Origin: OLB6 sp964467455
GTDB lineage: Bacteria > Bacteroidota > Ignavibacteria > Kapaibacteriales > Kapaibacteriaceae
DNA length: 64,000 nt
Reading direction: 5' to 3'
Assembly: GCA_964467455.1 (NCBI GenBank)
Contig: CAYXQJ010000001.1
Coordinates: 276,344-340,343 of the forward strand
The translations under genes and the position numbers were made by a program. This document shows, piece by piece, positions 1-8,181 of the stretch. The notes beneath the pieces are model-generated. The model saw nothing but the letters and a program-made list of their open reading frames with translations. It had not been told where the DNA came from and did no database searches. The number at the start of each line of letters is the position of its first letter. Position 1 is the stretch's first letter.

Positions 1-27
1 TGCCTTCGATCCAAAGACGTCACAGCG

Positions 28-1089
28 ATGATCGATCAGATACTGAAGTCCGGCACCTTCCCGCCCGTTCTGTTGCTCTTTGGAGCAGAGGACCTGTTGG
101 TGGAAGAAACTGCCCATGCCCTTTACACGCGTGCTGCAGAGTCTGATGCGACGGGCATGAATACCGAGATCATCGACGGCGACGGGATGACGATGGACGC
201 CGTGTTATCGCTCGCACGATCGTTTCCCATGATGTCTGAACGTCGCGTGATCTGGGTGCGTCGCTTCGACAAGGTCTCCGCTGCCAAGGATAAAAAGGGC
301 AAAGACCGCTTTGGTGAATACCTCGCAGAGCCGATGACGTCAACGGTCTTGATCCTCACCGCCAACATCCCGTCTGCCGACGGCATCAGCTCCGCTATGC
401 AACGGAACAAGACCTCGGCGGAACGTAAGATCAAGGGCATGAAGGGGGCGATCGGTACAGCACTTGCCAAGGCACCATGGGTGGAATTCCCGCGCATGAA
501 GGACGCTCAACTTGTTGCATGGGTCACGAAGCGGGCAACAGAACACGGGCTAAAACTGACGCAAACGGTTGCAGAGTTCATGGTTGCCCGAAGCGGGACA
601 TCGCTGCGTGAACTATCGATGGAGATCGACAAGCTCACGACCTTTCTCGGTGACCGGACGGACGTCAATGAGCAGGACGTTTTGGATGTTGTTGGTGCCG
701 GACGCGTGTACAACATCTTTGAACTGCAGAAAGCCATCGGACAACGCGACCTGCCTAGCTCGGTCACCATCCTCCATAAGATGATGGAAACGGACCGCCA
801 AGAGATGCTGATCCTTACGATGCTGACGCGCTACTTCATGACCCTCTATCGATTGATTGATGTTGCCGCATTGACCGATCGTGGTGAGATCGCACGACAG
901 GCAGGGCTACCACCCTTTGCCGTGTCAGAACATCTAGACCTTCTCTCCCGCCTTGGGCCGCGATTCATTGAACGGGCACTCTTTGAGCTGCGACGTGCAG
1001 AAGCGACGATCAAGTCATCCAATACGGAGGCACTTATCGTCCTCCAAACGATGCTTTCCCGAATGTTCGCGGAGCCAGCAAAGAATTGA
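28..1089 (+). CDS. holA: DNA polymerase III delta subunit
   Basis: 353 aa, the usual length for HolA. This is the clamp-loader subunit that opens the beta sliding clamp and joins gamma/tau and delta' at the replication fork. The N-terminus has the family signature LLLFGAEDLLVEE (residues 14-26), a degenerate P-loop region in an AAA+-like fold. The middle has the lid helix region around VAWVTKRATEHGL, and the C-terminal third is helical with the typical RRAEATIKSS segment before the end. The frame is open to the left edge, so an upstream start cannot be excluded, but Met28 places the signature at the normal distance. It is followed after 4 bases by the -7 box of the next gene. Confidence 0.92.
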   Translation: MIDQILKSGTFPPVLLLFGAEDLLVEETAHALYTRAAESDATGMNTEIIDGDGMTMDAVLSLARSFPMMSERRVIWVRRFDKVSAAKDKKGKDRFGEYLAEPMTSTVLILTANIPSADGISSAMQRNKTSAERKIKGMKGAIGTALAKAPWVEFPRMKDAQLVAWVTKRATEHGLKLTQTVAEFMVARSGTSLRELSMEIDKLTTFLGDRTDVNEQDVLDVVGAGRVYNIFELQKAIGQRDLPSSVTILHKMMETDRQEMLILTMLTRYFMTLYRLIDVAALTDRGEIARQAGLPPFAVSEHLDLLSRLGPRFIERALFELRRAEATIKSSNTEALIVLQTMLSRMFAEPAKN

Positions 1090-1093
1090 CGGG

Positions 1094-1101
1094 TATCTTT
1101 G
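1094..1101 (+). promoter_or_regulatory. Bacteroidota-type -7 box TATCTTTG
   Basis: TATCTTTG fits the TAnnTTTG -7 consensus. It lies just after the holA stop and 3 bases before the GTG at 1105, so transcription would start at or next to the start codon (leaderless). Confidence 0.6.
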
Positions 1102-1104
1102 CAC

Positions 1105-1470
1105 GTGATCGATCCACTCCAACGTACACCGGCCGACTGTGCACAAGCCCAGTTGGATGCCTACAACGCTCGTGATATCGCGGCCTTTGCAGATGTCTAT
1201 CACGAAGACATCCATCTCTACGACCTGTCCTCGGGCATGCCGTTCTGTACCTCTCGTGCTCAACTGATCGACCGATATGGGAAGATGTTCGCCGAACACC
1301 CCCTCCTCCACTGCGCGCTGATCGACCGCATCGTCTGTCCGCCCTTCGTGATCGATGAAGAGCGGGTGACCGGACTGGTAGCAGACCGAGACGTGCATGC
1401 CGTTGCGACCTACGAGGTCCGGGATGGTCTGATCGTCAAGGCATGGTTCCTGCGTGAGGAGATGGCATGA
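1105..1470 (+). CDS. NTF2/SnoaL-like small protein
   Basis: 121 aa from GTG 1105; TTG 1099 is in frame but lies inside the -7 box, so GTG is preferred. The sequence has the look of the NTF2-like/steroid-isomerase fold: an N-terminal helix (AQLDAYNARDIAAFADVYHE), then an acidic strand DIHLYD, and a C-terminal sheet ending in a charged tail. Members may be enzymes or ligand-binding proteins, and the substrate cannot be read from sequence. Its stop overlaps the start of the PHP gene as ATGA, so the two are probably translationally coupled. Confidence 0.72.
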   Translation: MIDPLQRTPADCAQAQLDAYNARDIAAFADVYHEDIHLYDLSSGMPFCTSRAQLIDRYGKMFAEHPLLHCALIDRIVCPPFVIDEERVTGLVADRDVHAVATYEVRDGLIVKAWFLREEMA

Positions 1471-2321
1471 CACCAGCCGTGATCTACGCAGACCTTCATT
1501 CACACACGACCTGCTCCGACGGGATCTTGCAACCTCAAGAGCTGCTGGCAAAGGCCGCATCGAAAGGTCTTCAGGTCATTGCGATCACGGATCATGATAC
1601 GATGGAGGCACATCGTCGACTGGAGAATGAAGGTATCGGCGAGAACGTGCGTGTGATCCCCGGCATCGAGATCTCATGTTATGAACATGGACGTGATATC
1701 CATTTGCTGGGGTACTACCTTGATCCGCACAATGTTGAACTTCAGTCGTACGAGGCAGCGTTTCGTGAAGACCGCGACCGACGCGCCCGCGAGATCTGCG
1801 ACAAACTCCGTTCTCTCAGCATACCGATCTCATTCACCGAGGTGGAAGATCACGCCAAGGGAGCCCCCATTGGCCGGCCGCACATCGCTGCCATTCTCGT
1901 CAAGCGTGGATTTGTGACGTCGATCCAAAAGGCCTTTGACCACTATCTCGATTCAAGCAAACCTGCCTACGTGTCGAGATCATTGTTCAGTGTGCGAGAG
2001 GCCACTGACCTGATCCGTCGCGCTGGTGGGATCTCCGCCGTAGCACATCCGGGGCGTACGTTCACGGACCCACGTCTCTTTATCGCACTGGTGTCGTCGG
2101 GGATCGACGGTATCGAGGTCTTCCACCCATCGCACTGGAACGTCACGAAAGAGTATTATCGAACCTTAGCGATCCAGCACCGACTGGTGATCACCGGCGG
2201 CAGCGACTTCCACGGCACCCGCGATTATGACGAGAACAACATGGGTACCTTCGGCGTCACCGCAGAGCTGTTCGACGCGTTCCATATCCGTTCACTTCAA
2301 CGACAGATCCACGGACGATAA
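1467..2321 (+). CDS. PHP-domain phosphoesterase (TrpH/YciV-like)
   Basis: 284 aa. PHP metal-binding motifs occur in order: DLHSHTTCSDG (residues 9-19), ITDHDT (about 38), IPGIEIS (about 66), AVAHPGR (about 191) and GSDFHG (about 243). This matches the YciV/TrpH family, whose characterised members are 3',5'-nucleotide bisphosphate phosphatases with 5'-3' exonuclease activity on RNA. The insert containing RPHIAAILVKRG is also typical of that family. All metal ligands appear intact. The start overlaps the upstream gene by 4 bases, and ribH begins 3 bases after the stop, which suggests one transcript from 1094 to at least 2810. Exact substrate uncertain. Confidence 0.87.
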   Translation: MTPAVIYADLHSHTTCSDGILQPQELLAKAASKGLQVIAITDHDTMEAHRRLENEGIGENVRVIPGIEISCYEHGRDIHLLGYYLDPHNVELQSYEAAFREDRDRRAREICDKLRSLSIPISFTEVEDHAKGAPIGRPHIAAILVKRGFVTSIQKAFDHYLDSSKPAYVSRSLFSVREATDLIRRAGGISAVAHPGRTFTDPRLFIALVSSGIDGIEVFHPSHWNVTKEYYRTLAIQHRLVITGGSDFHGTRDYDENNMGTFGVTAELFDAFHIRSLQRQIHGR

Positions 2322-2324
2322 CTC

Positions 2325-2810
2325 ATGGCGACACGTGCTGAAGATCCCTCAACTCCCCTCATCCTGCCAGATGGTGCACCGTATCGCATCGGCATCGTCG
2401 CCGCACAGTGGCACGACGATATCGTAACGACTCTTTTGGAGGGGGCGGTACAGACCCTGCATCAGTGTGGGGTGCTGGACAGCAATCTCACGATCGCCCG
2501 GTGTCCCGGCACCTATGAGATCCCCGTGATCGCTTCGCGTATGATCGAGACGAAGCGATTCGACGCCATTATCACCCTCGGCGTTGTGGTTCGAGGAGAG
2601 ACGGCACATTTTGACTACGTGGCCGGCCCGGTCGCCTATGGTCTTCAAGACCTGGCGATCCGGACTGGTACGCCGTGCATTTTTGGCGTCCTCACCACTG
2701 AAGACCTCGATCAGGCCTGGGCACGCGCCGGCGGACAACATGGCCATAAGGGACGCGAAGCGGCCTTGACTGCACTGGAAACGCTTAACGTTCTCGATGA
2801 ACTCACATGA
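2325..2810 (+). CDS. ribH: 6,7-dimethyl-8-ribityllumazine synthase
   Basis: 161 aa. Catalyses condensation of 5-amino-6-ribitylaminouracil with 3,4-dihydroxybutanone phosphate, the penultimate step of riboflavin synthesis. Signatures seen: PGTYEIP (usually PGAFEIP), GVVVRGETAHFDYV with the catalytic His, and FGVLTTEDLDQAWARAGG followed by HKGREAA. It usually forms 60-mer or pentameric shells. No other rib gene is nearby. It is packed 3 bases behind the PHP gene. Confidence 0.95.
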   Translation: MATRAEDPSTPLILPDGAPYRIGIVAAQWHDDIVTTLLEGAVQTLHQCGVLDSNLTIARCPGTYEIPVIASRMIETKRFDAIITLGVVVRGETAHFDYVAGPVAYGLQDLAIRTGTPCIFGVLTTEDLDQAWARAGGQHGHKGREAALTALETLNVLDELT

Positions 2811-2862
2811 AAACACGGATTGGGTCGTTCACACCTCGTCCAATCACTTACGGCATGATCGT

Positions 2863-5097
2863 ATGATCCGAATCGCCCTCGCCTTGGCTTTGATCTTCGG
2901 CACCACAGCTGTGTGGGCTCAGAGCATTCAGCTTTCCTCTTGGAACTCATTGTCTTCGCTTGTCACGACCCGTGACGCCGACATTGATGCGCAGGGAACG
3001 ATCTGGATAGCTACCAGCGGTGGCGTGTATTCGTATGCCTCTTCCGGCGACATCCGCGAGTACCGAAATGTCGGTGCCCTTCAGAATCTATCGACAACTA
3101 CCATCCTTTGCGATCGCTCACGAAACGACGTGATCGTTGGTGCAGAAGATGGCTCGTTGGACTTCTTCAATGACGGCTCGTCATGGACGAGTGTCACCGA
3201 CATCATCCGATCCACCCAATATCCCAAACGCGGAATTCGCGACCTCGTAGAACATCAAGGCATCCTCTACATCGCCACCGATTTTGGCTTTGTGACGTTC
3301 GATCTGACCAACCGACTGTTCATCGAGACGATCGATCGCATTGGAACCCTGCAAGAGAATTCCCGCGCGAACAGCATCGCAATTGTCAACGATTCGATCT
3401 GGGTTGCAACAGACTCCGGACTATGTGTCGCACCACTTGGAGTTTCTACACTACGCCTTCCGTCGGTGTGGCGTATCTATGGCACCAATGACGGCCTGCC
3501 TTCTCCCTCCATCAGCTACGTCACGTCTAATGGCAACACCCTTGTCGCCGCTAGTGGTGCACAGTTATCATCATGGAATGGCACTGCGTTTTCCGCTTTG
3601 TCAACACTGCCGTTTCCGGTACGCGGACTCTCCTCTACCAACGGCGTGGTCTATGCCTCGACGGAAGACGGCGTCTATGCCGACGGCACGAAAATGGGCC
3701 TTCCTTGGGCCAACGTCCTACTCGGACATTCTTCATTCATCCGCAACGGAGCGGCAAGCATTGTTGGATTTGTGCTCGATCGTGGAATCCAATTCACCGA
3801 TGGGCCAGCCCTGGTCGATGTCAAGATCAACTCGCCCCTTTCCAATCAGTTTGCTCGACTAACAATTGACTCGAAGGGGGCGTTGTGGGTCGCAACCGAC
3901 GTAGACCCTCCTCGCACAGGGCAGGGTGTCGCCGTTCTCTCCGAGGGAACATGGTATACGGCAAACGCCTTCTCATCGCCCACGTTGAAGTCGAACGCTT
4001 GTTATCGCGTTTCCACGCTTCGTGACGGTGAAGTGATGATTGGCACCTGGGGTTCCGGTGCCTATCGTTCTTCACTTGAGAATGGCACCATCGTCCTGCA
4101 GAACTACACGTCAACGAATTCTGCATTCCAAGGTATTCCGAACGCAGAGAACTTCGTCTTGGCCTCCGATGCGGTCTACGATCGAAACGGCAGCATTTGG
4201 ATGATCAACGAACAGTCGGCCTCCACCCTGTTTGTGAAGATCGCACCCGATGACGCTACCACGGGATACTCCAACTGTGTGGATGCACGCAACAACCTGT
4301 ATCGTGCGATCGCCGTGGATGGTTCCGGAACGAAATGGGCAGGAAGCACAGGTGGAGCCGGCCTCGTGGCTTATAATGACAAGAACACCAGTGATCGGTC
4401 CGATGACATCTGCAATGTGATCCGTACGTCGAATTCGCAGTTGCCGGACAACGTGGTCTCGGCCTTGCGCATCGACAAGACCGGCGCACTTTGGATCGGC
4501 ACGGCAAAGGGTGTTGCCGTGATCTCCGGTCCGGGCGGCGTCACCAACACAACGATACCCTTCGTGCGGCGGATCACGGCGCTCTCCGCCCTCGTCGTGA
4601 ACGACATCTTCGTTGATGCGCTGAACTACAAATGGATCGCCACGACCACCGGCGTCTATGTCCTGAATGAAGATGGTACGTCCGTGCTGTCGATCATTGA
4701 CAAGAACAACAGCCCCCTACTTGACGACAACGTGCGTTCTGTGGTCGTTGATGATCGCACCGGCATTGCCTACTTCGGTACAAGCATGGGCTGCAGTTAT
4801 GTCCAAACATCATCGATCCAGCCGAGTGAGAACTTCGACCTCAGTTTCCGTCCGCAACCGTATAGCATTGAAAGCGACGGTGATCTTGTGATCGACGGGC
4901 TTGCAGAAGATGCTGAGATCCGGATCATGACCGTTGGTGGCATCCAAGTCAACGCATTCCAGGCAAGGGGCAAGCAGACCTCGTGGAATGGAAAAGACAC
5001 CAGAGGGAACAATGTTCCCCCGGGTGTCTATATCGTGCATACGTCTAGTCCAACGGCAGGCTCGTCAGCCGTAGGAAAGATCGTCGTCAAGCGCTGA
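2863..5097 (+). CDS. Secreted beta-propeller protein with T9SS C-terminal domain
   Basis: 744 aa from ATG 2863, chosen because it begins a clean signal peptide (MIRIALALALIFGTTAVWAQ). The body is built of repeated blades like those of two-component-regulator propellers (GTIWIATSGGVY, GALWIGTAKGV, YKWIATTTGVYVL), suggesting one or two seven-bladed propellers. The last ~80 residues form a type A sorting domain of the FlgD-like kind (SWNGKDTRGNNVPPGVYIV, ending KIVVKR), which directs export through the type IX system. No kinase domain is attached, so this is a stand-alone surface or extracellular propeller. Ligand unknown. Its TGA directly abuts the icd stop on the other strand. Confidence 0.85.
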   Translation: MIRIALALALIFGTTAVWAQSIQLSSWNSLSSLVTTRDADIDAQGTIWIATSGGVYSYASSGDIREYRNVGALQNLSTTTILCDRSRNDVIVGAEDGSLDFFNDGSSWTSVTDIIRSTQYPKRGIRDLVEHQGILYIATDFGFVTFDLTNRLFIETIDRIGTLQENSRANSIAIVNDSIWVATDSGLCVAPLGVSTLRLPSVWRIYGTNDGLPSPSISYVTSNGNTLVAASGAQLSSWNGTAFSALSTLPFPVRGLSSTNGVVYASTEDGVYADGTKMGLPWANVLLGHSSFIRNGAASIVGFVLDRGIQFTDGPALVDVKINSPLSNQFARLTIDSKGALWVATDVDPPRTGQGVAVLSEGTWYTANAFSSPTLKSNACYRVSTLRDGEVMIGTWGSGAYRSSLENGTIVLQNYTSTNSAFQGIPNAENFVLASDAVYDRNGSIWMINEQSASTLFVKIAPDDATTGYSNCVDARNNLYRAIAVDGSGTKWAGSTGGAGLVAYNDKNTSDRSDDICNVIRTSNSQLPDNVVSALRIDKTGALWIGTAKGVAVISGPGGVTNTTIPFVRRITALSALVVNDIFVDALNYKWIATTTGVYVLNEDGTSVLSIIDKNNSPLLDDNVRSVVVDDRTGIAYFGTSMGCSYVQTSSIQPSENFDLSFRPQPYSIESDGDLVIDGLAEDAEIRIMTVGGIQVNAFQARGKQTSWNGKDTRGNNVPPGVYIVHTSSPTAGSSAVGKIVVKR

Positions 5098-6330
5098 TCA
5101 CGCGCTCAACCGAGCCCGGAGTTCTGTATCGAGAGCGTCGAGAAACTCCTCTGTATAGAGGTAGTGTGCACCATGCTGGACCTTGTTGCCGTGAATGCAG
5201 ACGGCGAGGTCCTTCGTCATCTTACCACTCTCCACCGTATCAACACAGACACGCTCAAGTGTCTGGCAGAAGTTGATGAGCTCTTGGTTGCCATCAAGCT
5301 TACCACGGAACTCCAGACCACGCGTCCACGCGAAGATGGAGGCGATGGGATTAGTTGACGTTGGCTTGCCCTGCTGATGATCGCGGTAGTGGCGAGTAAC
5401 GGTGCCGTGAGCGGCTTCAGCTTCCATTGTTGTTCCATCGGGCGTAACAAGCGTGGAAGTCATCAAGCCAAGTGAGCCGAACCCCTGGGCAACGGTGTCG
5501 GATTGCACGTCGCCATCATAGTTCTTGCAGGCCCACACAAAATTGCCGTTCCACTTCAACGCGCTTGCTACCATGTCATCGATCAGACGATGTTCATAGG
5601 TGATGCCGAGTCCGTCCATGGTTGACTTGAACTCATTGACGTAGACCTCTTCAAAGATGTCTTTGAAGCGGCCATCGTATTTCTTCAAGATCGTGTTCTT
5701 GGTGCTCAGATAGAGCGGCCACTTCTTCATCACGGCTTGATTGAAGCAGGCGCGAGCAAATCCTCGGATCGATTCATCCGTGTTGTACATCGCCAATGCT
5801 ACACCGTCACCCTTGAAGTTGTACACTTCAAAATTCTGCGGAGCAGAGCCATCCTCCGGTGTGAACGTGATCGTGAGTTTGCCCTTGCCTTTGGTGAGGA
5901 AGTCCGTGGCACGATATTGATCACCGAAGGCGTGACGTCCGATGCATATCGGTGCTGTCCAATTCGGAACTAACCGCGGGACGTTGGTGCAAACGATCGG
6001 CTCACGGAACACCGTGCCGTCGAGAATATTACGGATCGTGCCATTTGGCGACTTCCACATCTGCTTGAGGCTGAACTCTTGCACTCGTGCTTCATCCGGC
6101 GTGATCGTAGCACACTTGATGCCGACGTTGTACTGTTTGATCGCCTCGGCAGCATCGATCGTCACCTGGTCGTTCGTAGCATCACGATGCTCGATACCTA
6201 GATCGAAATATTTGATCTCGACATCGAGATACGGTAGGATGAGCTTGTCCTTGATGAAACGCCAAATGATGCGTGTCATCTCGTCACCATCGAGTTCAAC
6301 TACCGGATTGTCGACCTTGATCTTGGCCAT
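5098..6330 (-). CDS. icd: NADP-dependent isocitrate dehydrogenase
   Basis: 410 aa. Oxidatively decarboxylates isocitrate to 2-oxoglutarate in the TCA cycle. The sequence belongs to the homodimeric eukaryote-like subfamily (about 400-410 aa; DGDEMTRIIW near the N-terminus, KSPNGTIRNILDGTVFREPI around 92-111) rather than the E. coli type. Active-site segments IGRHAFGDQYRATD and AAHGTVTRHYR are intact. Monocistronic in appearance. A weak -7-like sequence TAATTTTC lies at 6361-6368 on this strand. The stop is shared back to back with the plus-strand propeller gene (TGATCA), leaving no room for a terminator. Confidence 0.95.
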   Translation of the reverse strand: MAKIKVDNPVVELDGDEMTRIIWRFIKDKLILPYLDVEIKYFDLGIEHRDATNDQVTIDAAEAIKQYNVGIKCATITPDEARVQEFSLKQMWKSPNGTIRNILDGTVFREPIVCTNVPRLVPNWTAPICIGRHAFGDQYRATDFLTKGKGKLTITFTPEDGSAPQNFEVYNFKGDGVALAMYNTDESIRGFARACFNQAVMKKWPLYLSTKNTILKKYDGRFKDIFEEVYVNEFKSTMDGLGITYEHRLIDDMVASALKWNGNFVWACKNYDGDVQSDTVAQGFGSLGLMTSTLVTPDGTTMEAEAAHGTVTRHYRDHQQGKPTSTNPIASIFAWTRGLEFRGKLDGNQELINFCQTLERVCVDTVESGKMTKDLAVCIHGNKVQHGAHYLYTEEFLDALDTELRARLSA

Positions 6331-6405
6331 GCTACGATTCCTTTACAAAGAGGTGTTCGCGAAAATTACGGAGTCCCTTCAACTTTTCAGCGATTCAAGT
6401 CCGAA

Positions 6406-6447
6406 TTCCCCATTCCCTATTCCCCATTCCCTATTCCCCATTTCCCA
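6406..6447. repeat. Six-copy 7-bp tandem repeat TTCCC(C/T)A
   Basis: TTCCCCA and TTCCCTA alternate for five units (6406-6440) and a diverged sixth unit TTTCCCA follows. The array lies between icd and the tRNA-Leu promoter and ends 8 bases before the -7 box, so it occupies the upstream promoter region. Confidence 0.9.
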
Positions 6448-6455
6448 ACGAATCG

Positions 6456-6463
6456 TATATTTG
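6456..6463 (+). promoter_or_regulatory. -7 box TATATTTG of tRNA-Leu
   Basis: Perfect TAnnTTTG match 6 bases before the mature tRNA 5' end. Confidence 0.65.
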
Positions 6464-6469
6464 TGCTCT

Positions 6470-6553
6470 GCGGAAGTGGCGAAATTGGCAGACGCACCAT
6501 CTTGAGGGGGTGGCGCTCGTAAGGGCGTAGGGGTTCAAGTCCCCTCTTCCGCA
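6470..6553 (+). tRNA. tRNA-Leu (anticodon GAG)
   Basis: 84 nt, class II with a long variable arm. The acceptor stem GCGGAAG pairs with CTTCCGC (6546-6552), and the discriminator is A6553. The anticodon stem CCATC/GGTGG encloses the loop TTGAGGG with GAG at 6504-6506. The T arm GGGTTCAAGTCCC is canonical. The 3' CCA is not encoded. A hairpin terminator follows. Confidence 0.97.
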
Positions 6554-6564
6554 CAGAATTACAG

Positions 6565-6600
6565 CGGCGATCCATCTTGATGGGTCGCCGTTTCTATTTT
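6565..6600 (+). terminator. Intrinsic terminator of tRNA-Leu
   Basis: 12-bp arms 6565-6576 and 6579-6590 (CGGCGATCCATC with one wobble pair) are followed by the T-rich tract TTTCTATTTT. The same GCCGTTT...CTATTTTG tail follows the tRNA-Lys gene. Confidence 0.8.
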
Positions 6601-6637
6601 GCTACTGCCGGTAGACCATCGGCATCTGCCGCACACA

Positions 6638-8161
6638 TCATGAACTTGGAAGTGTGATGGCCGCTCGAAATCCGTGATAGCAGGCGTTCTCGATCGCCGG
6701 CGCTGCGTCGCAGTCGGTGTTCGCAAACAAGATGCGTCCAAACGCGGCTGACGCCGCCTGTGCAATACCGGAATGTGAACCCGGCGTTGGGATGATCACA
6801 CCATGTCCCCATCCCCAACAGTACACCTCACGAACCGAGGCCTGTTGGTCAGGGGTCCTCGTAGATAGAAAGCGATCCACTATGTCACCTGAGCGACGAG
6901 CGAATAGCTCCGGATTTTGTAGTTGACCGCGTGCAAACTCATCCATGGGCACGAACAGCGATGCAACATGTTTGTCAAGGTTCATTCCCGGCACACTGCC
7001 CGGATTCACAACATCAGTTTCAAATTCACTGGTCAGATTCCACGTATCGTACACATCTGTCTCCACCAGCGGTAGATCCGATACGATATGCAACGTCATG
7101 TAGGGTGCATAACGCAGAGACTTACACGCCACCGCCTGCTGCGTTGGAAGATCAGGGATCAGATATGGCATCTGGAACTTTGGAGCTGCCATGATGACGT
7201 GGTCAGCGCGATATCGGACCACGTTGCCGTCGCGATCGACACAATCAACATACGCCGACGTTTCATCTTGTGTGACGCGCGCTGCAAGATGTTCCAGGCG
7301 TTGGCACTTCAATCGATCGCCAACGGCGCGGGTGAGCGCTCCCGGACCACCGGCAAACGTAGATCGCTGAGCGTCGAATGTTGGACCGAGTTCTCCCGAG
7401 TAAAAATTCAGCAGACAGTAGACATTGGTTCGCAGCAGCAATGCCCCCATCGACGAACGCGAATACGAATTCAACACTGTGAGCAGGGTCTGCGACTTGA
7501 ATTCCTTCACCCATTCTTCAGCGCTGATATCCAGATGCGAAAGCTGTTGCGGCAACGTCGATTCCAGCGGATATGGCGGAACATCGTCACCCATGGACAC
7601 CAACTGATCCCGAAAGCGCTTCATACCATCACGTTCAGCGCCGGCAGTGATCACGCGATCCAGTGTCTCATCACTCCAGAGATCACGGACCACCTCGCCC
7701 CTTCCAAGATCATATCCGTCATCGGGACATGGGACAGGTTCGATGCCGGAAATCTTGATCAGCGTCTCCAACTCCGGCGTACGCTCAACAAAGTAGACGT
7801 TGCCAAGAGGTATGCGTCCGCCAGCCAGATCGGCTTGCACCCCGGCACCTCCAACTCGAGCTTCACTCTCGACCATGATCACGCGGCGTCCTTGACGTTC
7901 AAGCTCTACAGCTGCCGTAAGCCCGGAAAGTCCCGCCCCAACGATCACCACATCACAGCGCTCGTTTTTGGAAGGGGCAGGCAGTGACCCACCATCACGC
8001 AAATAGGCATGGGCAACTTGGAACTGTGGCGTGGCATGACTGCGTCTCGGTGCCGTTAGCAGGCGAAGTTCGCCCGGCCGACGACAACCTGAGAGGCCGA
8101 AGGCATAAGTTGCCCCCGACCCCAACATGACGAGTTTGATGAAGTCCCTTCGTGTTCCCAC
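6638..8161 (-). CDS. Tat-exported FAD-dependent amine-oxidase-like protein
   Basis: 507 aa from GTG 8161. The N-terminus carries a twin-arginine motif (TRRDFIK, residues 3-9), a hydrophobic stretch and a lipobox-like LSGC (23-26), so a Tat-exported lipoprotein is likely. A Rossmann FAD motif VVIVGAGLSGLTAAVELE lies near residue 50, followed by the ESEARVGG second strand. The C-terminal FAD contact of the amine oxidase/phytoene desaturase superfamily (ILFANTDCDAAPAIENAC) is present. Substrate unknown. It starts 20 bases after the DUF1501 gene and is the last gene of the probable operon. Folded export by Tat fits a bound flavin. Confidence 0.8.
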   Translation of the reverse strand: MGTRRDFIKLVMLGSGATYAFGLSGCRRPGELRLLTAPRRSHATPQFQVAHAYLRDGGSLPAPSKNERCDVVIVGAGLSGLTAAVELERQGRRVIMVESEARVGGAGVQADLAGGRIPLGNVYFVERTPELETLIKISGIEPVPCPDDGYDLGRGEVVRDLWSDETLDRVITAGAERDGMKRFRDQLVSMGDDVPPYPLESTLPQQLSHLDISAEEWVKEFKSQTLLTVLNSYSRSSMGALLLRTNVYCLLNFYSGELGPTFDAQRSTFAGGPGALTRAVGDRLKCQRLEHLAARVTQDETSAYVDCVDRDGNVVRYRADHVIMAAPKFQMPYLIPDLPTQQAVACKSLRYAPYMTLHIVSDLPLVETDVYDTWNLTSEFETDVVNPGSVPGMNLDKHVASLFVPMDEFARGQLQNPELFARRSGDIVDRFLSTRTPDQQASVREVYCWGWGHGVIIPTPGSHSGIAQAASAAFGRILFANTDCDAAPAIENACYHGFRAAITLPSS

Positions 8162-8181
8162 GCTATGAAAATAGCGATTCC

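Noticed and set aside
2811..2862. Riboswitch (FMN) around ribH
   Set aside because: No conserved FMN-element blocks (such as AGGGGC...CCCGAC) were seen upstream or downstream of ribH.
6406..6447. Possible CRISPR array
   Set aside because: Units are 7 bp without spacers; this is a simple tandem repeat, and no cas genes are present.
7088..7987. A 299-codon plus-strand frame opposite the FAD oxidoreductase
   Set aside because: The minus frame has a Rossmann motif and Tat signal. The plus frame looks random.
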